Of a stretch of DNA of 45,119 nucleotides, positions 8,755 to 16,185 are shown in pieces. Every line of letters begins with the position of its first letter. Position 1 is the stretch's first letter. Source of the stretch: Bacteroidaceae bacterium (GTDB taxonomy: Bacteria > Bacteroidota > Bacteroidia > Bacteroidales > Bacteroidaceae); assembly GCA_017651505.1 (NCBI GenBank), contig JAGCCV010000040.1, forward strand, positions 1 through 45,119, read 5' to 3'. Under the pieces are notes generated by a model that saw nothing but the letters and a program-made list of their open reading frames with translations, was not told the DNA's origin and searched no databases. Made by a program: the position numbers and the translations under genes.

Positions 8755-8913
8755 ATGAAAAGAATGGATTACAATTTTGCTCATAGCGCCCAGGGCGTTA
8801 TACTGAGCGAAGAGAAACCTGCTGCATGCGGTGCAGCTTGCGGAGCTAGTGACAAACCTGCAGAAGAGAAACCTGCTGCATGCGGAAGCGCTTGCGGTGC
8901 TGGTGAAAAATAA
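8755..8913 (+). CDS. ACGX-repeat Cys-rich peptide, probable radical-SAM-modified RiPP precursor
   Basis: A 52-residue ORF found by reading the gap between the ABM and radical SAM genes. The leader is MKRMDYNFAHSAQGVILS with no Sec signal. It is followed by two near-identical 18-residue units (residues 19-36 and 37-52, the second missing its last two). Each carries EEKPAACG, then A/S, then ACGA. The only cysteines are 25, 29, 43 and 47, in two CX3C pairs, each followed by Gly. The ATG follows an AT-rich spacer; the stop is five bases before the GTG of the radical SAM/SPASM gene, a precursor/maturase layout. Haft and colleagues described ACGX-repeat peptides with dedicated radical SAM/SPASM partners, and this pair fits by motif (recalled, not searched). 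Thioether crosslinking at the cysteines or a neighbouring carbon is inferred. Confidence 0.8.
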   Translation: MKRMDYNFAHSAQGVILSEEKPAACGAACGASDKPAEEKPAACGSACGAGEK

Positions 8914-8918
8914 CTGAA

Positions 8919-9950
8919 GTGGACTATTTCGCTTTTCAGTGGCATATTACTGATGAGTGCGATCAGCGTTGCAAGCATTGCTACATCTTTTCTGAGGGGC
9001 ATCCTCTGTTGATTGAAATGCCATGGGATAGATTGGTGGCAGTGCTTGACAACGTAGAGCGCATGTGCCAGCGGATGAGTCGCCTACCTTACTTATATAT
9101 TACAGGTGGCGACCCCATCTTGCATAGCCGCTTTTGGGATTTCCTGGAATTGGTGCATAGTCATGACATTCCTTTCACCATCATGGGAAACCCTTTTCAT
9201 TTGACAGACGAGGTATGTTGTCGACTGAAAAAACTGGGATGTCGCAAATATCAGTTGAGTATTGACGGAATGCGTGAAACGCATGACTTTTTCCGTAAGC
9301 CTGGATCGTTCGACTGCACATTGGAAGCTATTGCCACTATTCGTAAGGCGGGCATTCATTGCGCCATCATGGCTACTGTTTCTGGTACTAATATCCACGA
9401 GCTGCCTGATATCATAGATTTGGTGGTAGAGCATCATGCCGATATCTTTGCCTTTGGCCGCTATTGCCCCACGAGCGAGGACAAGGCTATGCCCGATAAA
9501 GGGTGGCACATAGAGCCGTTGCAGTATCGTGAGCTCTTGGAGAAATGCTGGGCAAAGTATGAACTGTATAAGGACTCTGATACCACCTTTAACCTGAAAG
9601 ATCACCTGTGGACGCTGTTCCTATACGAGAAAGGCTTGTTCAAGATTCCCGAAGAGCTGGATAAGGACACGATTTATGACGGATGCAATTGTGGCAACTG
9701 TCATTTTACCATTTCGGCGGAGGGGCGGCTGATGGCATGTCGACGATTTGAAAGCTATGTGGGAACAGTAGATGAAGAGTTGTATGACGTGTTTAATGGC
9801 AAGCAGATGAATCAGTATCGTCAACATGAACGTTTTGAGAAATGCGGCAAGTGCGAGTTGTTGCGATTCTGTCGCGGATGCCCAGCTGTTGCCTTTGGTT
9901 ATGCTAGATATTTTTATGCGGCCGACCCGCAATGTTGGAAAGAGTTATGA
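8919..9950 (+). CDS. Radical SAM/SPASM peptide-modifying enzyme, ACGX type
   Basis: A 343-residue cytoplasmic Fe-S enzyme. CX3CX2C at Cys14, Cys18 and Cys21 (TDECDQRCKHCYIF) binds the SAM-cleaving [4Fe-4S] cluster. LYITGGDPILH is the GGDP-type SAM-binding strand, and QLSIDGMRETHDFFR a typical barrel motif. The C-terminal SPASM region has nine cysteines (256, 258, 261, 274, 309, 312, 318, 321, 339), including CRGCP and ADPQCWK, enough for two auxiliary clusters as in sactipeptide and ranthipeptide maturases. No RiPP-recognition (wHTH) domain is seen at the short N-terminus, so leader recognition is unclear. GTG 8919 is the only usable upstream start, because a stop lies at 8904-8906. The gene overlaps the next by four bases. 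Maturation of the adjacent ACGX peptide is inferred from adjacency and family. Confidence 0.88.
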   Translation: MDYFAFQWHITDECDQRCKHCYIFSEGHPLLIEMPWDRLVAVLDNVERMCQRMSRLPYLYITGGDPILHSRFWDFLELVHSHDIPFTIMGNPFHLTDEVCCRLKKLGCRKYQLSIDGMRETHDFFRKPGSFDCTLEAIATIRKAGIHCAIMATVSGTNIHELPDIIDLVVEHHADIFAFGRYCPTSEDKAMPDKGWHIEPLQYRELLEKCWAKYELYKDSDTTFNLKDHLWTLFLYEKGLFKIPEELDKDTIYDGCNCGNCHFTISAEGRLMACRRFESYVGTVDEELYDVFNGKQMNQYRQHERFEKCGKCELLRFCRGCPAVAFGYARYFYAADPQCWKEL

Positions 9951-10906
9951 GGGCTATAGTAATAGACAAATGTTGCCAGGCGGAAGATTTAAAAGTGAGC
10001 GAAATGCCCGTTCCCTCCGTAAGATCAGGCTGGGTGCTGGTGAAAGTCCGTGCTGCCGGTTTGAACCATTCTGAAGCTTTACTTAGGATGTTTGAGGCTG
10101 ACAACGACTATATTCATACGCCTATTGTGCCTGGCATTGAGTGTGTGGGCGAAATAGAGGATCCCTCAGATTGCGATTTCTGCAAAGGTGACAAGGTGAT
10201 AGCCTTGATGGGTGGCATGGGGCGATCTTTCAACGGCAGTTATGCCGAGTATGCCTTACTCCCTCAGAGTCATGTGTTCAAAGTGGATATCAATCTCGAC
10301 TGGGTAGCTTTGGCGGCTATTCCTGAAACCTATTATACTGCATATGGCTCACTTTTTGAATGTCTTCAGTTAACGTCTTCTGACACCCTGCTGGTAAGGG
10401 GAGCAACTAGTACTGTGGGACAGGCCTCTATCCAGTTAGCCAAGGCTGTAGGAGCTAAAGTCATTGGCGCCTGTCGCAGAGAAGAATCTTTTGACAAACT
10501 ATTAACCGTTGGGGCTGATGCTTGTTTCATAGACAAAGGTGAGCTAAGCAACGGAAACTTACCATTAAAACCTAATAAAATCATAGAGTTGGTGGGTCCT
10601 ATGACTTTGCGTGATTCGTTGTTGACAGTAAGCCGTCCTGGATATGTTTGTAATACAGGTGTGCTGGGTAATGTTTATAGTATTCCACAGTTCGATCCCA
10701 TTAAGTTTATCCCTAATGGTGTATTTCTCACGGGGTTTTATTCTAATTTCCCTTCGGAATCCACTATCAAGGACATGTTTAATTTAATTGTTAAAGCCCA
10801 TATACAACCCTTATATGCCAAAGTGTTCAACATGGATGAGATTGTTGAGGCTCATAGGCTGTTGGAAAAAGGTGGAGCAGGGGGCAAGATAATATTAAAA
10901 ATGTAG
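9947..10906 (+). CDS. Zinc-independent MDR-family quinone oxidoreductase/enoyl reductase
   Basis: A 319-residue medium-chain dehydrogenase/reductase of the quinone oxidoreductase group. It has the GroES-like N-terminal fold (VLVKVRAAGLNHSEALLR), the substrate-domain signature PGIECVGEI and the NADPH-binding loop GATSTVGQASIQLAKAVGA near residue 150. It lacks the structural-zinc Cys array. ATG 9947 overlaps the radical SAM stop as ATGA and starts the usual MRAIVI N-terminus; an in-frame ATG at 9932 would add five residues. Expected chemistry is NADPH-dependent reduction of a quinone or an activated double bond. With an ABM monooxygenase and HxlR regulator in the same operon, a quinone or electrophile response is plausible. 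Whether it acts on the peptide is unknown. Confidence 0.85.
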   Translation: MRAIVIDKCCQAEDLKVSEMPVPSVRSGWVLVKVRAAGLNHSEALLRMFEADNDYIHTPIVPGIECVGEIEDPSDCDFCKGDKVIALMGGMGRSFNGSYAEYALLPQSHVFKVDINLDWVALAAIPETYYTAYGSLFECLQLTSSDTLLVRGATSTVGQASIQLAKAVGAKVIGACRREESFDKLLTVGADACFIDKGELSNGNLPLKPNKIIELVGPMTLRDSLLTVSRPGYVCNTGVLGNVYSIPQFDPIKFIPNGVFLTGFYSNFPSESTIKDMFNLIVKAHIQPLYAKVFNMDEIVEAHRLLEKGGAGGKIILKM

Positions 10907-10913
10907 TAAGATT

Positions 10914-11282
10914 ATGCTGAAGAAAAAAGAGAAGAACAGTATTTTGGAGGTTTGTCCCGTTAGAAATGTCATAGCCCGTTTCGGCAACAAATGGTCGTTG
11001 TTGGTCATTCTGATTCTTCATGAAAAAGGCTCTACCCGTTTTGGAGAGTTGGCTAAGTATATACCAGATGTTTCTTCTAAGGTTTTGTCGAATACGCTTC
11101 GTGCTCTTGAGGCAGATGCGTTGGTAAACCGTGAGGTCTATCCTGAGGTGCCACTGCATGTTGAGTATCAGCTAACAGACTTGGGAGCCGAACTGGTGCC
11201 TTTCATTGTTCAACTGACTGAATGGGCAGACAAGCATCGTGAATTTATTGTCTCACATCGCAAGTCATATAGTGTGGGATGA
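10914..11282 (+). CDS. HxlR-family winged-helix transcriptional regulator
   Basis: A 122-residue DNA-binding protein with the full HxlR signature: CPVRNVIARFGNKWSLLVILIL, then FGELAKYIPDVSSKVLSNTLRALEADALVNREVYPEVPLHVEYQLTDLG. The N-terminal Cys14 sits where redox-sensing HxlR members of the YodB/HypR type keep a reactive cysteine, so thiol or quinone sensing is possible. It is the last gene of the plus-strand operon, seven bases after the reductase gene, and probably controls it. Its stop codon directly abuts the stop codon of the convergent AraC gene. Confidence 0.9.
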   Translation: MLKKKEKNSILEVCPVRNVIARFGNKWSLLVILILHEKGSTRFGELAKYIPDVSSKVLSNTLRALEADALVNREVYPEVPLHVEYQLTDLGAELVPFIVQLTEWADKHREFIVSHRKSYSVG

Positions 11283-12092
11283 TTATTCTCTCAACTCTGT
11301 AGGTTTTACTCCCAGATTGTTGATGACATAACGGCTGAAGTGAGAGAGAGACGTAAAGCCAAACATATCGCTAATCTCAGTTAGTGAGAGGTTGCGGTCG
11401 CGCAGAAGTCGACTAATTTCCAACGATGTGTAGCGGGTTATCCAGTAAGCTGCTGGCAATCCGCTTACTTTTTTTGATACCTCCGACAAATATTTTGGTG
11501 TAACACAAAGTCTATCGGCATAATAACTTATCTCGCGGTTATTGCGGAAATCGCCATTTTCTAGCAACTCTACAAACTGTCCCATCAGTTGGTGTTGTTG
11601 CGAACTGATTTTATCAACGCCGTATAGTGCAGCATGGAAATCAAAGAAATCAATAATCATGCACTCGATGGCATTTTTCAGGGCATCATGACGAAAACGG
11701 TGAGTAGTTTCCTGCAAGCGTCGTTTTACCGCCTCAAAATTCCTTTGACAAACTTCTTGTTGCACAGGGGTCAACTTCATAATGGGATTCTCAAACAAAG
11801 CCAAATGGCCTTTCATGCCATAATTGCTTTGGGGAGTGGACAGCTCGATAAACTCTTGTGTAACATAGATGACGCTCACCTGGAAGTCATCGCTCTCTAC
11901 TAAATTATGAACCAAGTCTCCACGCCTTGGGATAATCATGCAATCGCCCGCTTCGAATCGAAAATTCCTGCCATTGCGAACAAATGTGCTATAGCCTTGG
12001 TAGCAATAGGCATGAGTCAGATAGCCAGCAAGTTTTTCGTCGCTGATTCTGGCCAGCGTATCATCGATAATAATATGCTGCATTGTTTCCAT
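11283..12092 (-). CDS. AraC-family transcriptional regulator (first)
   Basis: A 269-residue regulator with an AraC-type cupin sensor (GDCMIIPRRGDLVHNL) and a C-terminal double helix-turn-helix (SYYADRLCVTPKYLSEVSKKVSG, then LSLTEISDMFGFTSLSHFSRYVINNLGVKPTELR). ATG 12092 is chosen; ATG 12083 is a close alternative and the frame extends to TTG 12110. The start codon lies inside a long palindrome that also contains a TATCTTTG promoter element, so autoregulation or a very short leader is likely. It follows the SDR and aldo/keto reductase genes on the same strand and probably controls them. The effector is unknown. Confidence 0.88.
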   Translation of the reverse strand: METMQHIIIDDTLARISDEKLAGYLTHAYCYQGYSTFVRNGRNFRFEAGDCMIIPRRGDLVHNLVESDDFQVSVIYVTQEFIELSTPQSNYGMKGHLALFENPIMKLTPVQQEVCQRNFEAVKRRLQETTHRFRHDALKNAIECMIIDFFDFHAALYGVDKISSQQHQLMGQFVELLENGDFRNNREISYYADRLCVTPKYLSEVSKKVSGLPAAYWITRYTSLEISRLLRDRNLSLTEISDMFGFTSLSHFSRYVINNLGVKPTELRE

Positions 12093-12136
12093 ATTTGACA
12101 AAGATAACAAATTTCGTCAAAATATGGAAACAATGC
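12080..12136. promoter_or_regulatory. Long inverted repeat at the AraC-1 start, operator or terminator
   Basis: Left arm GCATTGTTTCCATATTTGAC (12080-12099) pairs with right arm GTCAAAATATGGAAACAATG plus C (12116-12136), with one bulged base and a 16-base spacer. On the minus strand the left arm and spacer hold TATCTTTG (12099-12106). It begins 24 bases downstream of the aldo/keto reductase stop, and no T-run follows it in the transcribed direction. That favours an operator around the -7 element over a terminator. A closely related element lies at 16186-16236. Confidence 0.65.
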
Positions 12137-12160
12137 TTACAAAATGTGGTTTTTTATATC

Positions 12161-13087
12161 TTAATCAGTTGGATTCCACTGGCCGAACCAGCGTTTCTGG
12201 TCTTCGTAGGTCATATTGAAGTAGCGTGCTTCACGGTCAAGACTGCGTATTTGCTTCATCTCATCATCACTAAGAGTAAATGCGAGTGACTCGATATTTT
12301 CACGGATGTGTGAAGGGTTGGTTGAACCGGGAATGACAGAGAAACCTTCTTGCAAATGCCAGCGGATGATGACCTGTGCAGCACTTTTGTTATGTGCTTT
12401 AGCTATCTCATTGATGACAGAATCGCGTAGAATTTCACCTTTTGAATCGCGACCTCCGAGTGGGAACCAACACTCAATTTTGATGTTGTGCTTCTTGACC
12501 ATCTCTTGCCAGTGCTTGCGTTGGGCGTAGGGATGACATTCAATCTGCATGATTTGAGGCTTAATACGTGCAGTTTCAACCAGTGAATTGAAAATACTGT
12601 CGTTGACGTCAAAGTTGGAGATACCGATGGAACGCACCTTTCCCATTTCAAGTGCCTGTTCCATTTCTTTCCATCCGCCAACATAGTCACCTATAGGTTG
12701 GTGGAAGTAAACGAGATCTACATAGTCCAGACCGAGGCGGCCCAGCATGCGGTCGATAGCTTTTAAGGTTTTCCCCTCACCATACTCGTTGGGCCAGAGC
12801 TTGCTGGTCACCCAAATGCTGTCACGAGAGATTCCGCTGTCTTTAATGGCCTGACCAACGTTAGATTCATTCTGATAGGCATGTGCAGTATCGATATGCC
12901 GATAGCCACATTTCAAGGCTGTCATCACAGAGTTGTAGGTCATTTCACCTGCAGGAATGCTATATACACCCAGACCAAACTGTGGCATCTGAATACCGTT
13001 GTTCAGCGTAAGATATATTTGATTGTTTTGTGCGCTCATTGTTGTAATACTTATAATAGCAAATAAAAGTAATATTATTTTTTTCAT
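12161..13087 (-). CDS. Aldo/keto reductase with Sec signal peptide
   Basis: A 308-residue aldo/keto reductase expected to reduce aldehydes or ketones with NADPH. The catalytic tetrad is visible: Asp66 and Tyr71 in HIDTAHAYQNE, Lys96 in VTSKLWP and His129 in VYFHQP. IGISNFD and the C-terminal cofactor region SVIPGSTNPSHIRENI are also present. The first 19-20 residues (MKKIILLLFAIISITTMSAQ) look like a real Sec signal, which is odd for a nicotinamide enzyme because the periplasm lacks NADPH. It starts six bases after the SDR stop, so the two are an operon, and the AraC gene follows. The family is certain; location and substrate are not. Confidence 0.9.
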   Translation of the reverse strand: MKKIILLLFAIISITTMSAQNNQIYLTLNNGIQMPQFGLGVYSIPAGEMTYNSVMTALKCGYRHIDTAHAYQNESNVGQAIKDSGISRDSIWVTSKLWPNEYGEGKTLKAIDRMLGRLGLDYVDLVYFHQPIGDYVGGWKEMEQALEMGKVRSIGISNFDVNDSIFNSLVETARIKPQIMQIECHPYAQRKHWQEMVKKHNIKIECWFPLGGRDSKGEILRDSVINEIAKAHNKSAAQVIIRWHLQEGFSVIPGSTNPSHIRENIESLAFTLSDDEMKQIRSLDREARYFNMTYEDQKRWFGQWNPTD

Positions 13088-13093
13088 AATTTC

Positions 13094-13942
13094 TTAACCT
13101 TGCAATTTAAACATACCTGTGCGGATGCTGGGGATGACACCGCCGTCGATGAGCAGGTCGGTGCCGTTGATGAAAGTGGCGTGCTCGCCTAACAGGAATG
13201 AGGCTGCATCGGCAATCTCGTCACTGGTGGCAACTCGGCGGGCGGCACTGGCGTCAATCATGGCCTGGTAGCCGTCGCCGTTGGCGTTGAACTCGTCGTA
13301 TGCCAATGGGGTAACAATAATGCCCGGACTAATGGTGTTGATGCGTGCACGACGCTCGCGCCATGTGGTAGCAGCAGCACGCTGAGCCTGCAGGTGGTTC
13401 AAACGCTTGGCAATCATGTAGGCAAAGCCTGAGTTCTGCATAGCTACTTCCTTGATAAAAGGAACGTCCTTCAATCCCTCTGTAGGAGTGTTAACCAACT
13501 GTAACTCGATGTCGTTGGGGATGCGGTACATATAAGCAGCCTGGCTGCTGATGATGAGACCCGCACCGCCTTCGGCCATTACTTCTGCGAAAGCATCGAT
13601 TGCATAGCCTGTGCCCACCATGTCGAGATTGACGATATGTTCAGGATTAGCCTGATTAGGAGATGCGCCGGCAGTATCGATGAAGTACATCACGGGACCC
13701 AGTTCAGCTGCCTTTTTCGCAAAAGCCTGGATACTGTTTTTTTCAAGTGCGTTTACTACACAAGTTTCCACATCATAGCCGCTGTGGCGGAAATCGTCAC
13801 TCACACGCTCAAGGGCTTTTTCACTGATGTCGCCCAGCAACACCTTCTTGCCTGCCGCTATGCGGCGCACGATGGCTGTACCCATACTACCGGCACCCAA
13901 CAGTGCCACTACCTGCTTCTTATCGTTTCTGTCGAATATCAT
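13094..13942 (-). CDS. SDR-family oxidoreductase
   Basis: A 282-residue short-chain dehydrogenase/reductase, cytoplasmic, without a signal. The cofactor loop is GAGSMG (residues 16-21) rather than the usual TGxxxGIG. The active site is otherwise intact: Ser in IISSQAA near 132 and YxxxK as Tyr175/Lys179 in FAYMIAKR. ARINTISPGIIVTPL and FINGTDLLIDGG are standard late SDR motifs. An insert around 140-165 lies before the active Tyr. It sits between an NTF2-like gene (37 bases upstream) and the aldo/keto reductase (six bases downstream). Reduction of a small carbonyl or steroid-like compound is a family-level guess. Confidence 0.88.
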   Translation of the reverse strand: MIFDRNDKKQVVALLGAGSMGTAIVRRIAAGKKVLLGDISEKALERVSDDFRHSGYDVETCVVNALEKNSIQAFAKKAAELGPVMYFIDTAGASPNQANPEHIVNLDMVGTGYAIDAFAEVMAEGGAGLIISSQAAYMYRIPNDIELQLVNTPTEGLKDVPFIKEVAMQNSGFAYMIAKRLNHLQAQRAAATTWRERRARINTISPGIIVTPLAYDEFNANGDGYQAMIDASAARRVATSDEIADAASFLLGEHATFINGTDLLIDGGVIPSIRTGMFKLQG

Positions 13943-13979
13943 GGTGTTATCCTTTTAAGTTACAAAGTTTTATTTGAGA

Positions 13980-14453
13980 TTACTCGTTGAAGAGAATGTA
14001 TTGGTCGCGTTCCACAATCCACCAGCGGCCGTTAATCTTCTCATACTTGTCGAAATAGCGGAGATACATGTGACTTGCATTGCCCTTGTTCACCATCAGT
14101 GCGGTAAGATATACCCATCCAGAAGCATGATTGGCGTCGGCAAATTCAACCAACTGCTGTCCGGTTTGATGGAAAGAAATGTCAACTGCACCTGCAGCCT
14201 TGTAGATGTTGATCATGTTGTCAACACCGTTGATTTCATTCACATTGTTGCCTACATGAATGCGCAGTTTCAGGTCTTTGTGGAAAATCTCGCTATAGTT
14301 TTCCTGTTTGAACTGGTCGCTCTCAAGCGCATAGCGGTCAACGAGGGCGCGGATTTCAATACGGTCACTCACTTCTTGTGCAGAGATGGTCTGCTGTGCC
14401 TTAATGCCCACTACCATTGCGAGCATCATCATGGTTGCAAATAACTTTTTCAT
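13980..14453 (-). CDS. Exported NTF2/SnoaL-like protein
   Basis: A 157-residue protein with Sec signal MKKLFATMMMLAMVVGIKAQ and a SnoaL/NTF2-like cone fold: SDRIEIRALVDRYALESDQ, then FHKDLKLRIHVG, SFHQTGQQLVEF and YLRYFDKYEKINGRWWIVERDQYILF. Such proteins are isomerases, dehydratases or ligand-binding pockets. Catalytic identity cannot be read here. It heads the NTF2, SDR, aldo/keto reductase series and may bind or pre-process the same substrate outside the cytoplasm. Confidence 0.82.
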   Translation of the reverse strand: MKKLFATMMMLAMVVGIKAQQTISAQEVSDRIEIRALVDRYALESDQFKQENYSEIFHKDLKLRIHVGNNVNEINGVDNMINIYKAAGAVDISFHQTGQQLVEFADANHASGWVYLTALMVNKGNASHMYLRYFDKYEKINGRWWIVERDQYILFNE

Positions 14454-14485
14454 ATTCTTTTTCTTTTGTTTTTAATTTTCTGCTG

Positions 14486-14493
14486 CAAAGTTA
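14486..14493 (-). promoter_or_regulatory. Probable -7 element of the NTF2/SDR/AKR operon
   Basis: On the minus strand this reads TAACTTTG, an exact TAnnTTTG match 33 bases before the NTF2-like ATG. No TTTG occurs at the usual distance upstream, which suits a promoter needing an activator. Confidence 0.45.
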
Positions 14494-14577
14494 TGGTTTA
14501 TTTTCAAGCTATTAGTTATCTAAATAACTCCCATATTTTCACTTTTTGCAGATTATGATTTTTTTAATGTAAACTAC

Positions 14578-15135
14578 TTAAATGCTCTTGATAAATTTGG
14601 CAGGATTGCCGCCAACGATGGTGTTGGGCTCCACATTCTTTGTAACAACCGCTCCTGCTGCCACAACAGCATTCTCGCCGATGGTGACTCCGGGCAGGAT
14701 GGTGGCACCCACGCCAATCCAGGCATTACGGCCGATGTGGACAGGTTTGCAGCGCAGTACCATACGGTTTTGGAAGTCGTGATTGTCAGTAACGATGCGC
14801 ACGTTGGGACCAATCATCACCCCGTCGTCGATAGTGATGCCACCAGCAGCCATACAGGTGAGCGAGTGATTTATAAACACACCGCGACCAATTTTCATCT
14901 GACAGGCGAAGTCTATCTGAAATGGGGGCATCAAGTAGCTCGTCTTATCCAGGCGACCGTCAAACAGTTCTTCCTCTAACGGTCGGATCAGCTCGGGCGA
15001 CGGGGCAGTGGTGTTAATCTTAAAACAGATGTTATTGCAGGCGGTCATGTGCCTGATAGCCCTTGCATATTCAGGAGTTGCCATATCGACATCGGCTCCT
15101 GAGCCAAGTTTCTCAAAAATGTTTTTGTTTTCCAT
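14578..15135 (-). CDS. Maltose/galactoside-type sugar O-acetyltransferase
   Basis: A 185-residue left-handed beta-helix acetyltransferase of the LacA/Maa type, moving acetyl from acetyl-CoA to a sugar hydroxyl. The Mac N-terminal domain comes first (TPEYARAIRHMTACNNICFKIN), then hexapeptide repeats (IGRGVFINHSLTCMA, ITIDDGVMIGPNVRIVTDNHD). The family ending is PGVTIGENAVVAAGAVV through GGNPAKFI. The catalytic His is expected in the NHDFQ segment. ATG 15135 is chosen over GTG 15159. It stands alone between two regulators' territories with its own -7 element. The acceptor is unknown. Confidence 0.88.
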   Translation of the reverse strand: MENKNIFEKLGSGADVDMATPEYARAIRHMTACNNICFKINTTAPSPELIRPLEEELFDGRLDKTSYLMPPFQIDFACQMKIGRGVFINHSLTCMAAGGITIDDGVMIGPNVRIVTDNHDFQNRMVLRCKPVHIGRNAWIGVGATILPGVTIGENAVVAAGAVVTKNVEPNTIVGGNPAKFIKSI

Positions 15136-15163
15136 ATCTGTTGCTTTTATTGTTTTCACGCTG

Positions 15164-15171
15164 CAAAATTA
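15164..15171 (-). promoter_or_regulatory. Probable -7 element of the acetyltransferase gene
   Basis: The minus strand reads TAATTTTG, matching TAnnTTTG, 28 bases before ATG 15135. No good TTTG upstream partner was found. Confidence 0.4.
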
Positions 15172-15230
15172 GTGCAATGTCCGTGATGCATTGATATGGA
15201 TATTTCCTGATAAATGTCACAAATGGCAGT

Positions 15231-16049
15231 TTATGAATTTTCTTTGCGGTATTCTGTGGGAGTGACACCCAAAACCTTCTTTACATAGCGGCTGAAAAAC
15301 GACATTGTAGAGAAATTCATCTGGTCGGCTATTTCAGTAAGAGTCAACTCACGGTTATTGAGCAAATGGCGTAACTCATTGGCAGCAAAGTTCTCAATCC
15401 AGGTGGAAGCCGGCTGTCCGCTCACACTGCGGCAAATCTGCGACAAGTATTTAGGGACGATGAAAAGCTTGTCGCTGTAGAATTGCACCTCACGCTGGGT
15501 TTTGCAATGTTCTTCCACCAGAAAGAGGAAATGAAGGAAGATGCGTGTAGAATTGTCATCAATTACAGTATGGTCTAACTCATCCTCAATAACATTCCAC
15601 AAGTCGAAGAGAAAAACTTGAAGCAGGCGTCCAATGATATCTTCCTGAAATAAACTGTAGGGCTGTCTGATGCGGCTCTTGAACTGTGTAAAGTCTTCGT
15701 TAATGATAATCTTATTTTGTTCACGAAGGGAAATGACTGGCTGGTTCTTAATGAACACATAGCCTTTAGTGGCATACAACATCTCAGGGTTGTACTTGCT
15801 AAGGTATTCTCTGCTGATTAGCAAGAAGTCGGCATCGAAATCTTTAGAGTAACTGATGTTGAAAATTGGGGTAGTGAGTTGCCAGATAGCCAAGTCGTTT
15901 GCTCTGACCGTGAAGTTCTTGTGTTTGGTGGAAAAAGACATCTCGCCCTCGTGACAGAGTATATGAACATGATAATCGTTGCGGAAAGCATCGGGGAACA
16001 ACTTGTCCGTATGAGTATTATATATAAGGTATGATGCAGGTTCTTGCAT
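15231..16049 (-). CDS. AraC-family transcriptional regulator (second)
   Basis: A 272-residue AraC regulator. The N-terminal cupin-like sensor (DYHVHILCHEGEMSFSTKHKNF) is followed by a C-terminal double HTH (QFYSDKLFIVPKYLSQICRSVSGQP, then LTLTEIADQMNFSTMSFFSRYVKKVLGVTPTEYRK). ATG 16049 is the first in-frame start. It is downstream of the Tat aldo/keto reductase gene on the same strand, the same arrangement as the first AraC gene and its reductase. It has its own promoter at 16070-16100 and a long palindrome further upstream. It probably controls the neighbouring redox genes. Confidence 0.88.
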   Translation of the reverse strand: MQEPASYLIYNTHTDKLFPDAFRNDYHVHILCHEGEMSFSTKHKNFTVRANDLAIWQLTTPIFNISYSKDFDADFLLISREYLSKYNPEMLYATKGYVFIKNQPVISLREQNKIIINEDFTQFKSRIRQPYSLFQEDIIGRLLQVFLFDLWNVIEDELDHTVIDDNSTRIFLHFLFLVEEHCKTQREVQFYSDKLFIVPKYLSQICRSVSGQPASTWIENFAANELRHLLNNRELTLTEIADQMNFSTMSFFSRYVKKVLGVTPTEYRKENS

Positions 16050-16069
16050 GGTATTTATCTACTTTCTTG

Positions 16070-16100
16070 CAAATGTAGGCAAAATTTTCTTTTTTACAAG
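16070..16100 (-). promoter_or_regulatory. Promoter of the second AraC gene
   Basis: On the minus strand, CTTG (16097-16100) then 19 bases then TACATTTG (16070-16077). This matches the Bacteroidetes consensus with one mismatch in the -33 box. The leader would be about 20 bases. Confidence 0.55.
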
Positions 16101-16185
16101 TAGTTTTGCTTACATTAATGCATTGCAGTATGTCGCACTGATGATCTGTATGCAAGATGTCAAGTATCATAGATGATAGTAAAAA

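Noticed and set aside
8781..9002. Minus-strand ORF over the peptide gene
   Set aside because: It is the antisense shadow of the Cys-repeat coding region; its repeats mirror the ACGX units.
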